Below the pieces are notes generated by a model. It was not told the origin of the DNA. It ran no database searches and saw nothing but the letters and a program-made list of their open reading frames with translations. A program made the translations under genes and the position numbers. A DNA stretch of 64,000 nucleotides, taken from NCBI RefSeq assembly GCF_000425865.1, contig NZ_AUEG01000001.1:1-64000 (forward strand), read 5' to 3'. Shown here in pieces: positions 48,185 to 56,232 of the stretch (its first letter is position 1; every line of letters begins with the position of its first letter). The stretch is from Lacticigenium naphthae DSM 19658 (GTDB lineage: Bacteria > Bacillota > Bacilli > Lactobacillales > Carnobacteriaceae_A).

Positions 48185-49014
48185 AGGATGTCTTTATAGT
48201 TATAGGAATTCCAGAAGCTACGTACCATTACCATTTAAAGCGGTTGAACTCAGAAGACCAAGATAAAGATCTAAAAGATAAGATTTCAGAGCTCTTTTAT
48301 CAATTTAAAGAACGCTACGGATACAAACGAATTACTAATGAATTGAATAATAATGGACTGGTGATCAATCATAAAAAGGTTTATCGTCTGATGAAAGAGT
48401 TGGGCCTGAAGTGCGTTAAATTCACTCGTAAGACTCGAAAGTATAACTCTTACAAAGGAACGGTTGGGAAAGTCGCAAAAAACCTACTAAACCGACGGTT
48501 TTCTACTCCATTTGCATTACAAAAATTGGTGACAGATATAACTGAATTTAAATGTTTAAATGATCAGAAACTTTATCTTAATCCAATTTATGATTTATAT
48601 AATGGAGAAATCATCTCGTTTGGTATTAGTAAACGTCCAACATTAGACCTAGTATTAGGTCCTTTAGAAGATGCAATTCAGATAGTAAAAAAGAACGGTA
48701 CAGTTCGCACAACGATTCACTCAGATCAAGGATGGCATTATCAGCATAAAAAATGGAGACAACATTTAAAAAAGAACAAAATCTTTCAAAGTATGTCTCG
48801 CAAAGCTACCTGTTCTGATAATGCCGCAATGGAGAATTTCTTTGGAATTATGAAACAAGAAATGTATCATGGAGAGCCTCTAGTTACCTACGATCAACTT
48901 AAGAAACAAATCGAAGAGTATATCGATTGGTATAATACAATCCGCACAAAACAAAAACTGGCGGGCTTAAGTCCAGTAGAATACCGAACTCAAACCAGCC
49001 AGTTGGCTGCATAA
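48148..49014 (+). CDS. IS3-family transposase OrfB (DDE integrase domain)
   Basis: The 288-aa open frame (from a GTG) is normally made as a fusion with OrfA. It has the HTH_21 part (SELFYQFKERYGYKRITNEL) and an rve/DDE catalytic core with the Asp in VTDITEFK, the Asp in IHSDQGWHY and the Glu in AAMENFFGIMKQE, plus the terminal WYNTIRTKQKLAGLSPVEY. All three acidic residues are present, so the enzyme should be active. A free OrfB from the GTG may be an artefact of frame reading. Confidence 0.94.
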   Translation: MAFELKEEGYKLKDVFIVIGIPEATYHYHLKRLNSEDQDKDLKDKISELFYQFKERYGYKRITNELNNNGLVINHKKVYRLMKELGLKCVKFTRKTRKYNSYKGTVGKVAKNLLNRRFSTPFALQKLVTDITEFKCLNDQKLYLNPIYDLYNGEIISFGISKRPTLDLVLGPLEDAIQIVKKNGTVRTTIHSDQGWHYQHKKWRQHLKKNKIFQSMSRKATCSDNAAMENFFGIMKQEMYHGEPLVTYDQLKKQIEEYIDWYNTIRTKQKLAGLSPVEYRTQTSQLAA

Positions 49015-49058
49015 TATTAAACTCTAACTTTTCGGGGTCAGCACCGAACCGTCAACAG

Positions 49059-49073
49059 TTCCTACCCTTTTTT
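49059..49073 (+). terminator. Right half of the HAD gene's terminator, split by the IS
   Basis: TTCCTACC and the following C and T run are the partner of GGTAGGAA at 47558-47565. On its own it cannot form the hairpin. Confidence 0.75.
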
Positions 49074-49252
49074 CGTTTTCAGTTGTTTGCTCTCCTTGAT
49101 GAGAATAGAGAAAAATACTCCTAGTCTTTTACAGGAGAACATACGCGTCAACGGATGATTGTTTCTTACCCGCACTCTACTTGAATCATCCCGTCTAGTT
49201 TAATTGATCGGTCTAGCTAAAAAAGATTTTTTGATTCAATTACAGTCACTGT

Positions 49253-49699
49253 TTATTTAGTTGTGGTTGTGTCTTCACCTGTGATTTTTTCGATTTCAGG
49301 AAGTAACGCTTTAGCAATGCTTCCACCCATGACCATCATTTCATATACTGGACGGATATCTTCTCCCGTTCTTGCCAAGAGACGCATGTATATTTCGCCA
49401 TCCCCACCAATACATAAACGATAATAGCCAGCTTTCATTTCATTAAATTCATTGATCAAGTCCATCACTTCACTACGTTTACTATATTCTTTAACATAAG
49501 CTAATTTGTGATACACAATTTGATAATCCACTGTAGCTGAGTCTTTCGTATCAAATACGATCCCAAAAGGCAAACGTAGATTCTTTCTTATACGAAAAGC
49601 TCCTTTAAACAATATTTGACCATTTTTAATTTCTTGTTTCTTTAAAGGCATTTTTTTCTCTTCTAATACTTTCTCAAAATTCTCTGTTATGGTTGTCAT
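49253..49699 (-). CDS. Small conserved protein, YbjN-like fold (function unknown)
   Basis: The 148-aa soluble protein has no signal or membrane segment. The arrangement ITENFEKVLEEKKMPL, then beta strands (QILFKGAFRIRKNLRLPFGIVFDT), helices, and a last IRPVYEMMVMGGSIAKALLPEIEK helix is reminiscent of YbjN/secretion-chaperone-like folds, but I do not recognise the family with certainty. TGGAGGATCAGC precedes ATG 49699; a longer frame to 49738 has no binding site. It stands alone between the IS and rplS, with its own promoter. Confidence 0.8.
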   Translation of the reverse strand: MTTITENFEKVLEEKKMPLKKQEIKNGQILFKGAFRIRKNLRLPFGIVFDTKDSATVDYQIVYHKLAYVKEYSKRSEVMDLINEFNEMKAGYYRLCIGGDGEIYMRLLARTGEDIRPVYEMMVMGGSIAKALLPEIEKITGEDTTTTK

Positions 49700-50148
49700 G
49701 CTGATCCTCCAAAAGATTATTTGACTGATAAAAGCCATGTATTAGTTATTATAACTCAAAATAGGATAAAAAAACAGATAGCGTTTTCTCTTTTCCCTAT
49801 TTTATACAAAAAAAATGTTGCATTAGAGACCAAATATGTAGCAAGAAAAAAGAAATGGGTTCATAGAGGATGCATTACACTCTGCTTTCTGCAAATCCCT
49901 TGTTGTTTATCTGGATAATCCCGTCACTTTTTTATGCAACGTGATCGTCCGCTCAACTAACCAACAGCCATCCCGTGAGAACCTAATTCATCGATAGTCT
50001 TTAGAAAACAGTCTGCACTTTTTACAACCGAATGATAACAATATAATTGAAAATAAAATCCTATCCAAAGAAAGTGATCTTCTAGGTATCTATAAAAAAA
50101 GAAGAGTTGAGTCTCAAATGAGAACTCAACTCTTCATCTTTTATCTTT
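49700..50148. other. Gene-free stretch between the YbjN-like gene and rplS
   Basis: At the low end lies a promoter for the YbjN-like gene (minus-strand TATAAT at 49748-49753, TGTTTT 17 bp upstream). At the high end lies the rplS terminator. The middle 300 bases show one plus-strand open frame (49721-49918) with no binding site and no recognisable similarity. Nothing else is seen. Confidence 0.55.
50092..50135 (-). terminator. Terminator after rplS
   Basis: Arms GAAGAGTTGAGT and ACTCAACTCTTC with inner CTCA/TGAG pairing are followed by seven T residues on the minus strand. Confidence 0.9.
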
Positions 50149-50499
50149 TTAACGACGTCCGCGCTCAGGAATACGAGCAGCTTTACCGCGTAAGTTACGT
50201 AAGTAGTACAATTTAGCACGACGTACGCGACCTTGGCGTATTACTTCAATTAGTGCAACACGGGGGGAATGAACTGGGAATGCACGTTCCACACCTACAC
50301 CATTAGAAATCTTACGAACGGTATACATTTCGCTGATTCCTTCACCACGGCGTTTAATTACAACACCTTCAAAAAGTTGAATACGTTCTCTAGTGCCTTC
50401 CACGATTTTTGCATGAACACGAACTGTGTCTCCAGGGCGAAAATCAGGAATATCTGAACGTAATTGTTCTTTAGAAATTTCTTCAATTAATGGATTCAT
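50149..50499 (-). CDS. rplS: 50S ribosomal protein L19
   Basis: L19 sits at the 30S-50S interface. The 116-aa protein has [29 protein letters not shown], the signature [19 protein letters not shown], and the basic C-terminus [31 protein letters not shown] precedes the ATG. It is the last gene of the rpsP-rimM-trmD-rplS set but has its own promoter and a likely autoregulatory leader. Confidence 0.98.
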   Translation of the reverse strand: MNPLIEEISKEQLRSDIPDFRPGDTVRVHAKIVEGTRERIQLFEGVVIKRRGEGISEMYTVRKISNGVGVERAFPVHSPRVALIEVIRQGRVRRAKLYYLRNLRGKAARIPERGRR

Positions 50500-50504
50500 T
50501 AATT

Positions 50505-50552
50505 ATTCTCCTTCCGACAAATATTCTTATCATTTAAATAACAGCGGAATAT
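50505..50552 (-). promoter_or_regulatory. Probable L19 autoregulatory leader
   Basis: In the transcript before rplS, ATTCCGCTGT (about 50541-50550) can pair through TTCCG with CGGAA directly before the AGGAG ribosome binding site (CGGAA complement at 50512-50516). The position and the ATTCCGCTGT block resemble the L19 leader family of Firmicutes. Confidence 0.55.
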
Positions 50553-50591
50553 TGTTAATTTTTTTGAGTAATCGAAATTACTCACTTAGAT

Positions 50592-50620
50592 AATTTATCA
50601 TAAATACACACCCGTGTAAA
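50592..50620 (-). promoter_or_regulatory. rplS promoter
   Basis: On the minus strand TTTACA (50615-50620), 17 bp, then TGA TAAATT (TAAATT at 50592-50597). It lies directly before the leader. Confidence 0.65.
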
Positions 50621-50630
50621 GTAAAATTGC

Positions 50631-51368
50631 TTACTTGTTTTCTTTTTTCCATTCTGTGATCCATTTTTTTTGTTGAACGGTCAGCTGATTAAAATGAATC
50701 AAGTCTGGTCTTCTTTCAAATGTACGCCGCAAGGACTCTTTATCGCGCCATTCTTCGATCAATTTATGATTTCCACTCATCAGCACATCCGGCACTTTTA
50801 ATCCTTTGTATTCCGCAGGACGGGTATATTGAGGGTGTTCCAACAATCCGTTTGAATACGAATCGGTATGGGCAGATTCGGTATTTCCCAAAACACCAGG
50901 AATTAAACGGACAGTTGCATCCATGATCACCATAGTAGCCAATTCCCCACCTGTTAATACATAATCACCCAGCGAAATCTCATCCGTTACTAACTGACGA
51001 ATTCTCTCATCATAGCCTTCGTAATGTCCACAAATGAATACCAAATGTTCCTCTTGTGACAACTCTTCTGCTACCTTTTGTGTAAAAGGCTTTCCGGCAG
51101 GATCCACTAAAATAATTCTTTTTTTAGTTTCCGGACTGTTCCGCTCGATTTGTTCAATTGACTCATAAACAGGTTCAGGCTTTAAAAGCATTCCTGCCCC
51201 GCCTCCATATGGGGTATCATCCACATGTTGATGTTTTCCTTCTCCAAATCGTCGAAAGTTCACATAGTTTACTGTTAGAGCTCCTTTATCGATCGCTCTT
51301 TTCATCATTGAATGACCTAGAGGACTTTCGAACATTTCTGGAAAAAGTGTCACGATATCGATATTCAC
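50631..51368 (-). CDS. trmD: tRNA (guanine-N1-)-methyltransferase
   Basis: Methylates G37 of tRNAs with SAM, which prevents frameshifting. The 245-aa SPOUT enzyme has [21 protein letters not shown], the knot residues [14 protein letters not shown] and [13 protein letters not shown], and the PQYTRPAEY loop. The GTG start at 51368 overlaps the rimM stop by one base (TAGTG), so translation is coupled. Confidence 0.96.
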   Translation of the reverse strand: MNIDIVTLFPEMFESPLGHSMMKRAIDKGALTVNYVNFRRFGEGKHQHVDDTPYGGGAGMLLKPEPVYESIEQIERNSPETKKRIILVDPAGKPFTQKVAEELSQEEHLVFICGHYEGYDERIRQLVTDEISLGDYVLTGGELATMVIMDATVRLIPGVLGNTESAHTDSYSNGLLEHPQYTRPAEYKGLKVPDVLMSGNHKLIEEWRDKESLRRTFERRPDLIHFNQLTVQQKKWITEWKKENK

Positions 51369-51883
51369 TAATCATCCAGTCCTTCCATCACATCTACAAT
51401 GACCTCTTGTTTTTCTAAATCTATTGATTTGATCACTTCATCAATATAGGGTAGTAATAAATCATTTTTATTTTGACGTTGGATCACCCAAACATCATTT
51501 GCGCCTGTGGCCAAAACCTCTTTTACTTTGCCTAAAATGTTTCCTTCAAGATCTTGTACAGTTAATCCGATTATTTCATAGAGATAATATTCATCTTGGG
51601 ATAATTGTGTTAGATTCTCTTCGGAAACTTTCAGAACACCGCCAACAAATTCCTCCACATCATTGATTGTAGGGTATCCCGTCAGGGTCAACAAATCAAA
51701 AGTTTTATGTTTTCGATGTGCTTTTACAGTTACTTCGCGAACAAACTTATCCGCTTTGAAAAATGCAAGAACAGATCCAGGTTGATATCTTTCTTCAGGT
51801 GAATCAGTGAAAGAAATAACTCTGATTTCTCCTTTTAATCCATGTGTATTTACTATTTTTCCTACTTCATAATATTGTGTCAT
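51368..51883 (-). CDS. rimM: 16S rRNA processing factor RimM
   Basis: Helps 30S maturation by binding S19 at the head. The 171-aa protein has the N-terminal RimM barrel ([24 protein letters not shown]) and the C-terminal PRC-barrel ([26 protein letters not shown]...NDVWVIQR and [14 protein letters not shown]). AGGAGTAAAAT precedes the ATG. It is coupled to trmD. Confidence 0.95.
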   Translation of the reverse strand: MTQYYEVGKIVNTHGLKGEIRVISFTDSPEERYQPGSVLAFFKADKFVREVTVKAHRKHKTFDLLTLTGYPTINDVEEFVGGVLKVSEENLTQLSQDEYYLYEIIGLTVQDLEGNILGKVKEVLATGANDVWVIQRQNKNDLLLPYIDEVIKSIDLEKQEVIVDVMEGLDD

Positions 51884-51928
51884 ATTTTACTCCTAAAATT
51901 TCTTCATTTTTCCAGCCATTATGCTAAG

Positions 51929-51957
51929 AAAAACCATTTCATAAGGAAATGGTTTTT
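51929..51957 (-). terminator. Terminator after khpA
   Basis: Arms AAAAACCATTTC/GAAATGGTTTTT with loop ATAAG; a T-rich run follows. The same hairpin could act in both directions. It separates rpsP-khpA from rimM-trmD. Confidence 0.75.
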
Positions 51958-51970
51958 CTTTTTTATTCTT

Positions 51971-52216
51971 TTATTTGTCTTCTATAGTTAGTCGTACACG
52001 TTTATTATCCTCTGTACGAACACTATAAACAATAGTACGGATTGCTTTTGCAATACGTCCTTTTTTCCCAATAATTCGTCCTACATCATCTGAATGCACG
52101 GATAGATTGTATTCATGAAATTCATCTGATTCAGATACTTGAATAGCTATATCGTCTGGATAACTTACCAAGGGTTTTACAATTGTACAAATCAATTCTT
52201 TGATATCAGTCATCAT
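51971..52216 (-). CDS. khpA: KH-domain RNA-binding protein KhpA
   Basis: The 81-aa protein is a single KH domain with the RNA-binding loop in VGRIIGKKGRIAKAIRTIV. KhpA pairs with KhpB/Jag (not in the window) to bind RNA and control cell elongation in Streptococcus and other Firmicutes. AAAGGAATGTAAA precedes the first ATG; the second codon is also ATG. It lies between rpsP and rimM, the usual position. Confidence 0.95.
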   Translation of the reverse strand: MMTDIKELICTIVKPLVSYPDDIAIQVSESDEFHEYNLSVHSDDVGRIIGKKGRIAKAIRTIVYSVRTEDNKRVRLTIEDK

Positions 52217-52227
52217 TTTACATTCCT

Positions 52228-52500
52228 TTACTTGCTGTATTTAGCTTCATGGAATTTTTGCATGATACCTTCTCTAGAAAGGATATTGCGAACAGTATCG
52301 GATGGTTTTGCACCATTGTTCAACCATTTCATAACTAAATCTTCGTCTACTCTTATAGCTACAGGTTCTGAAACTGGGTTATACGTTCCAACTGTTTCGA
52401 TATAACGACCGTCACGTGGTGAACGTGAATCAGCTACCACCATACGATAAAATGGATTTCTTTTAGAACCCATACGTTTTAGGCGAATTTTTACTGCCAT
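52228..52500 (-). CDS. rpsP: 30S ribosomal protein S16
   Basis: The 90-aa protein starts [25 protein letters not shown], the family signature, and is of normal length. The ATG at 52500 follows GGAGGTGTTAGTA. khpA follows 11 nt downstream. Confidence 0.98.
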   Translation of the reverse strand: MAVKIRLKRMGSKRNPFYRMVVADSRSPRDGRYIETVGTYNPVSEPVAIRVDEDLVMKWLNNGAKPSDTVRNILSREGIMQKFHEAKYSK

Positions 52501-52557
52501 TACTAACACCTCCATATTCAATCTCACAAGAAACATCTTACCAGTTTATAAAAGCTT

Positions 52558-52579
52558 TGTAAAGTGTTTTTTCTTTACA
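52558..52579 (-). terminator. Weak hairpin after ffh
   Basis: Arms TGTAAAG/CTTTACA with an 8-nt loop lie between ffh and rpsP. The following tract is only partly T-rich, so it may allow readthrough. Confidence 0.4.
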
Positions 52580-52582
52580 GTC

Positions 52583-54007
52583 TTATTTTTTCTTCTTTTT
52601 TATTTTCTTCTTGTTTTTATTCGCTTTGCGCGTCATCGTTTTCATAGCTAGTTTACTCATTTTTCCTTTTGGACCGTTCCCGAGCAACCCTTCCATTCCA
52701 CTCATATTCCCCTTAGAAACTTTGCTCATCATTTTTTTAGATTCTTTAAATTGTTTAATAAGACGATTGACTTCCACCAAAGGCCTTGCAGAACCATTTG
52801 AAATACGTTTCCTTCTTTTTTGTGAAAGAACGTCTGGATCTTGTCTCTCATCGGGAGTCATGGATAAGACAATGGCTTTCATATGATCTAAGTCTTTCGG
52901 ATCGACTTGCATTTGATCGAGTCCAGGCACGTTATTCATTCCAGGAATCATTTTGATCAAATCTTCTAACGGACCCATGTTCCGAACCTGGTCCATTTGT
53001 TCAATGAAATCATTTAAATCGTATGTGTTCTCTTTCATCTTTTCAGCCATTTCTCTGGCTCTATCTTCATCAACCTCTTGTTGGGCACGTTCAATTAAAG
53101 TGAGGATGTCTCCCATACCCAAGATACGATTGGCCATTCTCTCAGGATAAAACGGTTCTAAAGCATCTAGTTTTTCACCCGTACCTGTAAATTTGATTGG
53201 CTTCTCTGTCACAGCACGAATGGATAAGGCTGCACCCCCACGTGTATCTCCATCTAATTTAGTTAAAATGACACTACTGATTTCTAGTTTTTCATTAAAA
53301 GACTGCGCCACATTGACTGCGTCCTGACCGGTCATCGCATCTACCACTAGGAAAACTTCATCTGGGTCGACAACCGTTTTGATTTCGGAAAGTTCATCCA
53401 TTAAACCTTCATCAATGTGTAAACGACCAGCCGTATCTATGATGACTACATCTCTGTTTTCATCTTTTGCTTGTTGGACCCCTCTTTTGGCAATTTCAAC
53501 AGGACTGACTTGATCGCCCATTGAAAACACAGGCATTTCCAACTCTTTTCCTATCGTTTGTAATTGATCGATAGCAGCCGGTCTATAAATATCAGCTGCA
53601 ACTAGCAGTGGTTTCTTATTTTCGTGTTTACGTAAATAGTTGGCTAACTTCCCAGCAGTTGTTGTCTTCCCTGCTCCTTGCAGACCGATCATCATATATA
53701 CAGTTGGTGGTCTCTCAGAAAAAATGATTTTTTCCTGCTCGCCACCCATTAATTTCGTCATTTCATCGTTTACTATTTTAACAACTTGCTGACCAGCTGA
53801 TAAACTGTTGAGAACTTCTTCTCCAATAGCTTTATCACGTACCGTCCGAACAAAGTCTCTCACTACTTTGTAATTTACATCAGCCTCTAATAAAGCTAAG
53901 CGAACTTCTCGCATGACATCTCTGACATCTTGCTCTGTAACTTTCCCTTTTTTTCGTAAAGCTGAAAAAGCATCTTGTAATCGTCCTGTCAATCCCTCAA
54001 AAGCCAT
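52583..54007 (-). CDS. ffh: Signal recognition particle GTPase Ffh
   Basis: Ffh binds signal peptides with 4.5S/scRNA and delivers ribosomes to FtsY. The 474-aa protein has the N domain (1-85), the G domain with GLQGAGKTTTAGKLA, DTAGR and TKLDG, and a Met-rich M domain (from about 300) that ends in a Lys-rich tail. GAGAGGAACTTATT precedes the ATG. It is preceded by ylxM and ftsY. Confidence 0.97.
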   Translation of the reverse strand: MAFEGLTGRLQDAFSALRKKGKVTEQDVRDVMREVRLALLEADVNYKVVRDFVRTVRDKAIGEEVLNSLSAGQQVVKIVNDEMTKLMGGEQEKIIFSERPPTVYMMIGLQGAGKTTTAGKLANYLRKHENKKPLLVAADIYRPAAIDQLQTIGKELEMPVFSMGDQVSPVEIAKRGVQQAKDENRDVVIIDTAGRLHIDEGLMDELSEIKTVVDPDEVFLVVDAMTGQDAVNVAQSFNEKLEISSVILTKLDGDTRGGAALSIRAVTEKPIKFTGTGEKLDALEPFYPERMANRILGMGDILTLIERAQQEVDEDRAREMAEKMKENTYDLNDFIEQMDQVRNMGPLEDLIKMIPGMNNVPGLDQMQVDPKDLDHMKAIVLSMTPDERQDPDVLSQKRRKRISNGSARPLVEVNRLIKQFKESKKMMSKVSKGNMSGMEGLLGNGPKGKMSKLAMKTMTRKANKNKKKIKKKKK

Positions 54008-54028
54008 AATAAGTTCCTCTCTCCATTC

Positions 54029-54361
54029 TTACTTCTTCAATAGTTGATTGGCTAGCTCTACTAGTCTTTCATCCGTAGAGTAATGCAAATCAATATAATC
54101 CTTCAATTGTTGAATTCGCCTATTGTTTTTGTTGAATTCTTCAACTAAGCGTAATTTTGACTCGTATGCTTCTAAAATTACTTCTGTCCGTTTAATATTA
54201 TCATAAATGGCTTGTCGACTCACTTGGAAATCTTCAGCAATTTCTCCCAAAGAGAAGTCATCTGCATAGTATAATTGCATGTACGCTTGTTGTTTTATAG
54301 TTAGTAAGGACCCATAGAATTCAAATAGTGTATTCATATGATTCGTTTTTTCTAATTCCAT
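54029..54361 (-). CDS. ylxM: YlxM family SRP-associated HTH protein
   Basis: The 110-aa protein has a Sigma-70 region 4-like helix-turn-helix ([30 protein letters not shown]). YlxM is encoded next to ffh in many Firmicutes and has been found to bind the SRP in Streptococcus. It lies between ftsY and ffh, with gaps of 13 and 21 nt. AGAGGATATGT precedes the ATG. Confidence 0.94.
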   Translation of the reverse strand: MELEKTNHMNTLFEFYGSLLTIKQQAYMQLYYADDFSLGEIAEDFQVSRQAIYDNIKRTEVILEAYESKLRLVEEFNKNNRRIQQLKDYIDLHYSTDERLVELANQLLKK

Positions 54362-54374
54362 ACATATCCTCTTC

Positions 54375-55403
54375 TCATAGTGTATCTCGAATTAGCTCGC
54401 TGAAGAGACCGTAGACAAATTTTTCTGTATTGAATGGGCGCAAATCATTCATGGTTTCGCCCAAACCGACAAATTTGACCGGAATTCCTAACTCCTTGCC
54501 AATAGCCAGTACTATTCCACCTTTGGCTGTTCCATCTAGCTTCGTTAAAACGATCCCCGTAACATTGGTGGTTTCTCTAAATTGTTTTGCCTGATTTAGC
54601 GCATTTTGACCTGTTGTAGCATCTAACACTAACAATACCTCATGTGGTGCATCCGGTATCTCTCGTGTAATGACGCGTTTCATCTTATCCAATTCATTCA
54701 TTAGATTTTTTTTGTTCTGTAAACGTCCAGCCGTATCAATAAATAATACATCCGCCTGTTGATCTTGTGCTTGCTTTATTCCATCGAACACAACCGCAGC
54801 TGGATCTCCACCTTGTTTGGTTGAAACTACCTCTGCGCCCACACGTGACCCCCAAACCTTTAATTGTTCTATAGCTCCCGCACGGAATGTGTCTCCTGCA
54901 ACTAAAAGAACTTTCTTTCCTTCTTCTTTAAATTGATGGGCCATTTTTGCTATTGTTGTGGTTTTTCCGACACCATTGACGCCGACAAATAAGATAATAG
55001 TCAATCCATCTTTATTAAAATGAATACTCTCGGAATCCGGACTGACTTCACCATACATATCGACCATCGTTTCTACGATCACACGCTCGGCATCTTTCAT
55101 TGATTTAACATTATTTACTTGAGCTTCGTATCTTAATTTATCAGAAATTTCCATCGTGGCTTCGAATCCAACATCTGATTCAATTAAGATATCTTCTAAA
55201 TCTTCAAAAAAATCTTCATCGATATAACGAAAATTAGCAAACAATTCATTCATCTTACGAGAAAATGAACTTCTAGATTTTTCAAGACCTTTTTCGTATT
55301 TATCTATTTCGCCTAAATTCGCTTCCTCAGTTTTTTCTACTTTCTCGACTGGCTTATCTTCTACTCCAGTAAAAGCTTTTTTTATTTTATCAAATAGTCC
55401 CAT
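54375..55403 (-). CDS. ftsY: SRP receptor FtsY
   Basis: Membrane-associated GTPase partner of Ffh. The 342-aa protein has a short charged A region (1-45), the N domain, and the G domain with [40 protein letters not shown] and the C-terminal [13 protein letters not shown]. It begins four bases after the HAD gene's stop. Confidence 0.97.
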   Translation of the reverse strand: MGLFDKIKKAFTGVEDKPVEKVEKTEEANLGEIDKYEKGLEKSRSSFSRKMNELFANFRYIDEDFFEDLEDILIESDVGFEATMEISDKLRYEAQVNNVKSMKDAERVIVETMVDMYGEVSPDSESIHFNKDGLTIILFVGVNGVGKTTTIAKMAHQFKEEGKKVLLVAGDTFRAGAIEQLKVWGSRVGAEVVSTKQGGDPAAVVFDGIKQAQDQQADVLFIDTAGRLQNKKNLMNELDKMKRVITREIPDAPHEVLLVLDATTGQNALNQAKQFRETTNVTGIVLTKLDGTAKGGIVLAIGKELGIPVKFVGLGETMNDLRPFNTEKFVYGLFSELIRDTL

Positions 55404-55407
55404 TTGC

Positions 55408-56214
55408 TCACTCTTTCGTAAATTTATTAATGGCTACAGCTACACCATCATTTTGATAATCTTCTGTAATATACTGGGCTGCTCTTTTAACAGAGTCGAT
55501 TGCATTTCCCATTGCAACTCCTATTCCAGCATACTCGATCATGGCCAAATCATTCTCTTGATCCCCTATAGCCATCACTTCTGATTGTTGGATCCCTAAA
55601 ATTTCAACTAATTTCGCGATTCCGTTTCCTTTATCGACATCTTTTGGTAAAACTTCCAGCAATATCGGTCTGGATTTCATCAAAGTATATTTTTCAAAAT
55701 ACGATTGAGGAATCTTTTCGATTGCGTTATCCAGATGATATTGTGGAGTACAGAATACGATTTTGTTTATCTCAGCATCTGGTGTATTTTTCCCATTGAT
55801 TTTTTCAAAAGGTAAGATGTTCATTATTTCTGGGTACATTGATGGGCGTCCCTCTGGATAAGAAGGTTCATAAACCTTTTCTAAATCAATGAAATTACAG
55901 GGCACGCCGATTGTTTGACTCATCTGATAAATATCTTCTACTTCTTCAAACTGAAAACTTTTGGAATAAATAGTTCCTCCAGTGTGCGTTTCTTGTACGA
56001 GTCCACCGTTATAAGTTATGGCATAATTCCCTGGATTATTCAGATCCAGCTCTTCCAATAAATGTTTCATTCCCAACAATGGACGACCTGTACATAGAAT
56101 AACATGAATCCCTTTTTCTTTTAGCATTCCAATAGCTTTTTTGTTTTTTTCTGATACTATTTTTTTCTCATTCAATAATGTTCCGTCTAAATCTAACGCC
56201 ACTAATTTAATCAT
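55408..56214 (-). CDS. Cof-type HAD-superfamily phosphatase
   Basis: The 268-aa protein has motif I LVALDLDGTLLNE, motif II VILCTGRPL, Lys in DKGNG, and the acidic motif MAIGDQENDLAM. The cap is Cof-type; the substrate is unknown. The gene sits between smc and ftsY, a position frequently taken by a HAD gene in Lactobacillales. AAAGGAGAACAA precedes the ATG. It is a distant paralogue of the protein at 46.7-47.5 kb. Confidence 0.92.
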   Translation of the reverse strand: MIKLVALDLDGTLLNEKKIVSEKNKKAIGMLKEKGIHVILCTGRPLLGMKHLLEELDLNNPGNYAITYNGGLVQETHTGGTIYSKSFQFEEVEDIYQMSQTIGVPCNFIDLEKVYEPSYPEGRPSMYPEIMNILPFEKINGKNTPDAEINKIVFCTPQYHLDNAIEKIPQSYFEKYTLMKSRPILLEVLPKDVDKGNGIAKLVEILGIQQSEVMAIGDQENDLAMIEYAGIGVAMGNAIDSVKRAAQYITEDYQNDGVAVAINKFTKE

Positions 56215-56232
56215 TTGTTCTCCTTTGACCTT

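Larger units (their letters stand above)
47566..49045 (+). mobile_element. IS3-family insertion sequence, IS150-like, intact (about 1480 bp)
   Basis: The 25-bp ends (47566-47590 and the complement of 49021-49045) agree at 21 positions and share the ACCCC...AAAAGTTAGAGT core typical of IS150 relatives. Two overlapping genes encode OrfA and OrfB. GAA at 47563-47565 and again at 49046-49048 is a likely 3-bp target duplication. If the ends are instead the inner T...A/TG...CA type, the element is 2 bp shorter at each side. No inactivating mutation is seen. Confidence 0.93.

Noticed and set aside
49721-49918. A 65-codon plus-strand frame
   Set aside because: No binding site, and it overlaps the promoter and start of the YbjN-like gene.
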